A stretch of 17,847 nucleotides of DNA. Origin: Bacillota bacterium (GTDB taxonomy: Bacteria; Bacillota; Bacilli; Paenibacillales; Paenibacillaceae). This document shows, one piece after another, positions 13,606-17,847 of this stretch. The stretch spans positions 1 through 17,847 of the forward strand of contig JAEWJS010000139.1 in NCBI GenBank assembly GCA_023386495.1. Reading direction: 5' to 3'. The notes below the pieces were generated by a model. That model was not told the DNA's origin, did no database searches, and worked only from the letters and a program-made list of their open reading frames with translations. Each line of letters opens with the position of its first letter. Position 1 is the stretch's first letter. The translations under genes were made by a program, and so were the position numbers.

Positions 13606-14916
13606 GTGATCCATTCCCTATATGCACGCGTCATTCTGCTATTCCTGTTGGTAGCTGCCTTATGCTTCGCGTTCGCTGCGCTTATCATGAAGCACACTTA
13701 CGAGGAACAGCGACTGGAGCTTCTCCACGAGGCCATGATCCAGAACGGTGCCAGCGTCATCGCCGATCTGTCCGGACTGGACTCGGAGGATGCTCAACGA
13801 GCACGTATCGAAGAGCTGAACAGCGTCAGTCCTTATCGGTTTGCTTGGATTCCTGACATAGACGGTTCCGGCCCGGCAGAAGTCGTGAAGAGAGGCGAAA
13901 TAAGCGGATTGTCGATCCCGGATGAAGTATCTGTAGAGCTGCCGGCTCAGCTTGGCGTTACGGCCTATCGATTGATCGTCGCGCAGTCATTCGGCGGCGT
14001 GAGCGATCCGCTCGGGTCCGTGCTCGACGTGTTCCAGACAGGCGGATTCGTCTTCTTGATTCTATGCAGCCTCGCCATCGCCGCCGCGACGATGCTGCTC
14101 GTTCGACCGATCAAGCGGCTGGTTATGGCAGTGAATTGGATCGCGGAAGGGGAGTATGCTGTCCGCGTGCCGGTCGATCGCCGCGACGAGCTCGGCGAGC
14201 TGGCTCGCAGCATCGTGACCATGTCCGGCCAACTGCAGCGAATCGAGAGCATGCGTCAACAATTCGTCTCCAATGTGTCGCACGAGATTCGGTCGCCGCT
14301 CACTTCGATCAAGGGCTTCTCGGCTGAACTCGCCCGAGATTCGCTCCCGCCGGACACTCGCAAGCACTACGCGGAAATCGTAACGCTCGAATGCGAACGG
14401 TTGTCCAGACTCAGCGAAGGACTGTTGCGACTCGCGGCATTGGATGCGCAGCAGCTGCCGTACAACCCCTCCGTGATCCGCTTAGATGAACTGCTGCGCC
14501 GTGTCGTCATCTCCATCGAGCCGCTCATCAGCGCGAAGGAGCTGCTCGTGGAAGCGAATATGGATGAAGTGGTCATTCAAGCAGACGCTGATCTGTTGAC
14601 GCAGGTCTGGCTGAATGTACTGTCGAACAGCATCAAGTTCACGCCGGCGGGCGGCATGATTCGAATAACGCTTACGCGAAAAGGGGGAGAGGCCCATGTG
14701 CGCATTGCCGACACGGGCATCGGAATCCCCGAAGCGCATCTCGATCGCCTATTCGAGCGATTCTATAAGGCAGACAGCTCCCGCAACCGCAATAGCTCCG
14801 GCAGCGGGCTGGGGCTGTCTATCGTGCATGGCATCGTTGCGCTGCATGGCGGACGGATTGTAGTCCGGAGCGAGCAGGAGCAAGGCACGGAAGTAACGGT
14901 AACGCTGCCCGGTTGA
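13606..14916 (+). CDS. Membrane sensor histidine kinase
   Basis: A 436-residue kinase beginning with GTG directly after the regulator stop. It has membrane segments at ~7-28 and ~147-166 flanking a ~115-residue extracellular sensor region without a recognised domain, then HAMP (~167-218). The HisKA motif has His226 (VSNVSHEIRSPLTSIKGF) and HATPase_c has N box Asn337/Asn341, G1 DTGIGIP (369-375) and G2 GSGLGLS (399-405). All catalytic residues are intact. It should phosphorylate the adjacent regulator in response to an envelope or extracellular cue. Its stop codon abuts that of the convergent RND gene (shared TGATCA), so the pair may control that transporter. Confidence 0.95.
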   Translation: MIHSLYARVILLFLLVAALCFAFAALIMKHTYEEQRLELLHEAMIQNGASVIADLSGLDSEDAQRARIEELNSVSPYRFAWIPDIDGSGPAEVVKRGEISGLSIPDEVSVELPAQLGVTAYRLIVAQSFGGVSDPLGSVLDVFQTGGFVFLILCSLAIAAATMLLVRPIKRLVMAVNWIAEGEYAVRVPVDRRDELGELARSIVTMSGQLQRIESMRQQFVSNVSHEIRSPLTSIKGFSAELARDSLPPDTRKHYAEIVTLECERLSRLSEGLLRLAALDAQQLPYNPSVIRLDELLRRVVISIEPLISAKELLVEANMDEVVIQADADLLTQVWLNVLSNSIKFTPAGGMIRITLTRKGGEAHVRIADTGIGIPEAHLDRLFERFYKADSSRNRNSSGSGLGLSIVHGIVALHGGRIVVRSEQEQGTEVTVTLPG

Positions 14917-17412
14917 TCAGGATAACGGAAGGGAGTCCGTTCGTCTGCGATATTTTCCGAGCATCGCGTAGAGAATCGGGACAACGATCAGCGTTAGGAG
15001 CGTGGACGTGACCATCCCCCCGATTACGGTTGTGGCCAGGCCGCGGGATATGAGTCCGCCCGTGTCCGCGAGCGCAAGGGGGAGCAGACCGCAGATGGTG
15101 GCGCATGCGGTCATTAGAATCGGACGCAGCCGCGTTCTTGCTCCCTCGATAATGGCGCTCTCGAGTTCCATGCCCGCTCGCCGATTCGACTCGATGCGGT
15201 CCAGCAGCACGATTGCATTGGTCGTCACGATCCCTAACAGCATCAGCATGCCTACGAGAGCGCTGATCGATAGCGATTGTCCCGTTAGATATAGTGCGAT
15301 CAGCACGCCGGACGGGACGAAGACGAGCGAGCTGAGGACGATGATCGGCGTCAACACGCCGCCGAACGTGATGCTTAGCAGAACGAAGATCAGACCGACG
15401 GATACCCCCATGGCAACGAACAGATCATCGAAGCCTTCCTCGACATCTTCGCCTCCGCCGCCCAGGACGAGCTCAACGCCGCTCGGAATAGGCAGTTCAC
15501 GAAGATCGGACTCTACTTCAGCCAAAATCTCCTTGTTCTCGCGAATGTCCGCCGTAACGGCAACGTTCGTCCTTCCGTTCAATCGGCTCGTTGATATCCC
15601 CACATTTTTCAAGTCGTTGTGCTCCAGCATATACTGTTCGACCTGACGTGACGCTTCCTGCAGCTCCTTGCTATTCTCGGTGAACAGCGAGACCGTAATG
15701 TTCTCTCCGGTCGGCGGTCCGAAATCGATATCCTCGCGAATGCCGATTTGCGCGCCGGGAGACGCTTGTTCAATGTAGGACGTCAATTCCGTATGCAGAC
15801 GGTCCAGGAACCGATCCGGATGCGTTCCGGGCTTCACGCGAATCGAGATCTGCGCGACTTCCGGCTGGGGCAATCCATATTCGGCCGATTCGGGATCTGT
15901 TGCCGTGCCGATGTAGGTTGTATGGAATGGGACCTCGGGCCACTCGGTCAGCTGCTCGCTGATGCTGTCTGCGACCGTCGCGGTATCGTCCATTGTGGAT
16001 GGCGAAGGCAGGGTTACGGTTGCTCGGAAGGCGGTCGCGTCAGCATTCGGGAGAAAAGATACGCCGATAAACGGCACGAGCAGCAGCGTTCCTCCAGTCA
16101 GCAGAATGGCGGCACTAAGCACGGCACCCCTGCGGAGCAGGCAGGCGTGCAGGAATTGCTCGTATAGTCGGATGCTTTTCGGCTCGGTATTGTTACTTGG
16201 CCTGACCTTGTTCAACAAGCGGCTGAATAACGGGATAACGGCAACGGATACGACGAGCGAGCTAAGCAGGGCTGCGGCAGCTGTAAGGGCGAAGGGACGG
16301 AACATTTCGCCGACGAGGCCCCCGACCAGCCCGAGCGGTACAAATACGACAACGGCTACGAGCGTGGAGGATGCGATCGCGCCGACTACTTCCCGGATGG
16401 CCTTCATTGTAGCTTCGAGGGGAGAGAGTGACGTGCCTTGCGAGACTCTCCACCTGTAAATATTCTCGATGGCGACGATGCTGTCGTCGACGATTCTGCC
16501 GACGGACACGGCTAACGCCCCCAGCGTCATGATGTTGAGCGTGTAATCCCAGTAGTCGAGCAAGATCATCGCAGCCATGATGGAGAGCGGCAGCGACAGG
16601 ATCGCGATAAGCGTAGCGCGAACGTTTCGTAGGAAGAGGAAGATGATCAGTATCGTGAATAGCGCGCCGTACAGGCCTTCTTGCAGCATCGTATCGACCG
16701 ATCGCTGCGCTTGCTCGCCCTTGTCCGACAGCACATGGACGTTGAATCCGTTCGGCCCGGCGTATGACTTCAGTAGTTCGGCAGCTTGCCGGGCAAGCTC
16801 GACTGTGTTGGCATCTCGCGCTTGGAAGACCTCTAGGGCATAGCTCGGGTGGCCATTGAATCGGAATCGTTCCTCTTCGGATCCGATTCCGACCGCATCT
16901 ACCGTGCCCGCACCCGGGATTCTCTCGAGTCTCGGGATGATTGTCTGCTGGAACATGTCGCGGATCTCATCCGCCGTTCGATCGCTCACGATAGCGGCCG
17001 CAAATACTGGCTCCATGTCAAAGAACGCCTGGTTGACGCTGACTGACACGGAATCGGGCAGCGTAATGGCATTGATCGCATCCGAGACTTCGCGGACAGC
17101 TTCTTTCATATCCTTCGTGAAAGGGTAACTGATAATCAACCCTGCTCCATCGTCTGTTGTCTTGCTCTCTACGTTGTCGAAGCCTGGCAGCCGAAGCAAT
17201 TGCCGTTCGATCGGTATTGTAACCTCCTGCATGACGCGGGCCTCCCCAGTTGCAGAATAGGAGGCATGGACGACCACGTCATGTACTTCGATTTCCGGAA
17301 ATTCGGTCACTTTCAGCTTGGAGTAGGACCATAACCCGCCTGCCAGCACCATGATGCACAGGATGACGACAGCCGTTCCGTTCCTAAGACTTGCATGCAA
17401 TAGATAATTCAT
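14917..17412 (-). CDS. RND-superfamily efflux transporter lacking both docking (DN/DC) subdomains
   Basis: An 831-residue RND transporter of the HAE1/AcrB type, about 200 residues shorter than the usual ~1,030-1,060 (AcrB, Bacillus SwrC). TM1 is at ~13-33; TM2-6 at ~247-400 include the proton-relay pair Asp309-Asp310 (GRIVDDSIVAIEN); TM7 is near 430-450; TM8-12 at ~664-818. The AcrB Lys940 position is Thr731 (GIVTTNAIVLLD), as in several non-AcrB members. Porter strands PN1/PN2 and PC1/PC2 are present. In the first loop GTVDAVGIGSEE (169-180) runs directly into RFRFNGHPSYAL, and in the second DLKNVGISTS (600-609) into RLNGRTNVAV: both places where AcrB inserts a docking subdomain. No adaptor gene is adjacent. 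The start has AGAGGG 6 bases upstream. Confidence 0.93.
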   Translation of the reverse strand: MNYLLHASLRNGTAVVILCIMVLAGGLWSYSKLKVTEFPEIEVHDVVVHASYSATGEARVMQEVTIPIERQLLRLPGFDNVESKTTDDGAGLIISYPFTKDMKEAVREVSDAINAITLPDSVSVSVNQAFFDMEPVFAAAIVSDRTADEIRDMFQQTIIPRLERIPGAGTVDAVGIGSEEERFRFNGHPSYALEVFQARDANTVELARQAAELLKSYAGPNGFNVHVLSDKGEQAQRSVDTMLQEGLYGALFTILIIFLFLRNVRATLIAILSLPLSIMAAMILLDYWDYTLNIMTLGALAVSVGRIVDDSIVAIENIYRWRVSQGTSLSPLEATMKAIREVVGAIASSTLVAVVVFVPLGLVGGLVGEMFRPFALTAAAALLSSLVVSVAVIPLFSRLLNKVRPSNNTEPKSIRLYEQFLHACLLRRGAVLSAAILLTGGTLLLVPFIGVSFLPNADATAFRATVTLPSPSTMDDTATVADSISEQLTEWPEVPFHTTYIGTATDPESAEYGLPQPEVAQISIRVKPGTHPDRFLDRLHTELTSYIEQASPGAQIGIREDIDFGPPTGENITVSLFTENSKELQEASRQVEQYMLEHNDLKNVGISTSRLNGRTNVAVTADIRENKEILAEVESDLRELPIPSGVELVLGGGGEDVEEGFDDLFVAMGVSVGLIFVLLSITFGGVLTPIIVLSSLVFVPSGVLIALYLTGQSLSISALVGMLMLLGIVTTNAIVLLDRIESNRRAGMELESAIIEGARTRLRPILMTACATICGLLPLALADTGGLISRGLATTVIGGMVTSTLLTLIVVPILYAMLGKYRRRTDSLPLS

Positions 17413-17470
17413 CGTTAACCCTCTCCCTTGTACTGTATTGAAGCTCGCAGTAGCAAGAGTAGAAGCCGAT

Positions 17471-17488
17471 TATGAACAGAATATGAAC
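17471..17488 (-). promoter_or_regulatory. Tandem GTTCATA repeat (11-bp period), candidate OmpR-type regulator box
   Basis: On the minus strand, GTTCATA-TTCT-GTTCATA lies 59 bases upstream of the RND start. Direct repeats with 11-bp period are typical of OmpR/PhoB-family sites. A convincing promoter next to it is not visible (CATAAT overlaps the second repeat but lacks a -35), which would fit an activated promoter. Confidence 0.45.
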
Positions 17489-17524
17489 GGTTAGGGCGCG
17501 ATATTGTGCCGGAGAAAATAGCGC

Positions 17525-17553
17525 TTGTGTACCGGGAAGATTCATGCTATATT
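17525..17553 (+). promoter_or_regulatory. Candidate rRNA promoter P1
   Basis: TTGTGT (17525-17530) and TATATT (17548-17553) are exactly 17 bases apart; the -10 lies in the A/T-rich run TATATTATAAAAG. Confidence 0.55.
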
Positions 17554-17608
17554 ATAAAAGTTGTCTCACCGACATGGAGAGATGCACAGCATTGGAAAAA
17601 GAAAACAG

Positions 17609-17638
17609 TTGATTCGTGAATAAGAAACATGTTATATT
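17609..17638 (+). promoter_or_regulatory. Candidate rRNA promoter P2
   Basis: TTGATT (17609-17614, 4/6) and TATATT (17633-17638, 5/6) are 18 bases apart. Tandem promoters upstream of 16S rRNA are usual in Bacilli. Confidence 0.55.
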
Positions 17639-17678
17639 CTTATTCCGGCCGCTGAGAGGCGATCGACACGAACCGACA

Positions 17679-17702
17679 TTGTTCCTTGAAAACTGAACAA
17701 CG
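17679..17702 (+). promoter_or_regulatory. BoxA-like antitermination/processing element of the rRNA leader
   Basis: TTGTTCCTTGAAAACTGAAC, followed by AACG, closely resembles the TGTTCTTTGAAAACT leader element that recurs in Bacilli rRNA operons. TTGTTC and GAACAA also form a perfect 6-bp inverted repeat. Confidence 0.75.
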
Positions 17703-17713
17703 AGCGAACTGCC

Positions 17714-17735
17714 CTAACGATCCTTGGATCGTTAG
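17714..17735 (+). repeat. Perfect hairpin in the rRNA leader
   Basis: CTAACGATCC-TT-GGATCGTTAG is a perfect 10-bp inverted repeat between the boxA-like element and 16S. It has no T tract, so it is more likely a folding or processing element than a terminator. Confidence 0.6.
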
Positions 17736-17773
17736 AAAAGCAATACAAGTAATGAGCTTAATCAGCTCTTTCC

Positions 17774-17787
17774 AAGTGGCAACACTT
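17774..17787 (+). repeat. Small GCAA-capped stem just before 16S rRNA
   Basis: AAGTG-GCAA-CACTT would form a 5-bp stem closed by a GNRA tetraloop at the 5' boundary of 16S rRNA. It may be a chance hairpin or part of the processing structure. Confidence 0.35.
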
Positions 17788-17847
17788 TAATGGAGAGTTT
17801 GATCCTGGCTCAGGACGAACGCTGGCGGCGTGCCTAATACATGCAAG
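17786..17847 (+). rRNA. rrs: 16S ribosomal RNA, 5' end (runs off the window)
   Basis: The sequence GGAGAGTTTGATCCTGGCTC (17792-17811) is the universal 27F region of bacterial 16S rRNA, and the following bases to 17847 continue in conserved form (GACGAACGCTGGCGGCGTGC, then CTAATACATGCAAG). Aligned by position to other 16S genes, the mature 5' end is near 17786-17787. Only the first ~62 bases are present. GGAGAGTTTGATCCTGGCTC with CTAATACATGCAAG fits Bacilli. Confidence 0.97.

Larger units (their letters stand above)
17413..17785. other. Intergenic region between the RND gene and 16S rRNA (promoters and rRNA leader, no protein gene)
   Basis: This 373-base gap holds no credible coding region. 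From left to right it contains the upstream region of the RND gene (minus strand) with the tandem repeat, then two candidate rRNA promoters, a boxA-like leader element and two leader hairpins (each listed separately). The short A/T-rich stretches contrast with the GC-rich genes. Confidence 0.8.

Noticed and set aside
14917..17412. RND gene as a truncated pseudogene
   Set aside because: The frame is intact, both ends and all 12 membrane segments are present, the Asp pair is kept, and the missing parts match two whole subdomains.
17714..17735. Leader hairpin as an intrinsic terminator or attenuator
   Set aside because: It is followed by GAAAAGC rather than a T run, directly upstream of 16S rRNA, so termination is unlikely.

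Overview
The window looks like chromosomal DNA from a Gram-positive Bacilli member of the Paenibacillus/Cohnella type. The evidence is a GC-rich coding bias, strong GGAGG ribosome binding sites, an S-layer-anchored (SLH) polysaccharide-binding protein at the left edge, Bacillus-style rRNA promoters with a boxA-like leader, and the start of a 16S rRNA gene at the right edge. Nothing resembles a prophage, insertion sequence or CRISPR array. It reads as a string of small regulator-plus-effector units with three transporter systems.

Left part (1-6034, all + strand): the C-terminal part of a secreted CBM9-like/SLH protein, ending in a strong terminator; a WYL-domain regulator; a DUF4287-like/SRPBCC protein ending in a second terminator; then a tight operon of PadR regulator, two different DUF1048 proteins, a DrrA-type ABC ATPase and a DrrB-type permease. 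The SRPBCC and PadR upstream regions share a 15-bp element (14/15 identical), a candidate common operator. The start of the DrrB-type permease looks frame-disrupted.

Middle (6038-9551): tRNA uridine hydroxylase TrhO and a TetR regulator lie on the minus strand. Divergent from them is a translationally coupled pair: a flavin monooxygenase very like PhzS of phenazine biosynthesis, and a DUF3237 protein. The pair is probably controlled by the TetR protein through a palindrome over its promoter. A bidirectional terminator separates it from the next unit.

Centre-right (9567-12876): a minus-strand ABC ATPase-permease-GntR(YtrA-like) operon, with the regulator gene last and an inverted repeat over a good promoter; then, divergently, a GyrI-like protein and a SAM-dependent methyltransferase with its own extended -10 promoter.

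Right part (12937-17847): an OmpR-type response regulator and sensor kinase, abutting tail-to-tail an unusual 831-residue RND transporter. Compared from memory with AcrB, this transporter lacks both docking (funnel) subdomains, DN and DC, at equivalent places in its two repeats, while porter and membrane parts remain. No adaptor gene is beside it. A tandem GTTCATA repeat with 11-bp period lies upstream of it and could be a site for the adjacent OmpR-type regulator. The window ends with an rRNA promoter/leader and the first bases of 16S rRNA. The docking-less RND transporter is the most interesting item here.
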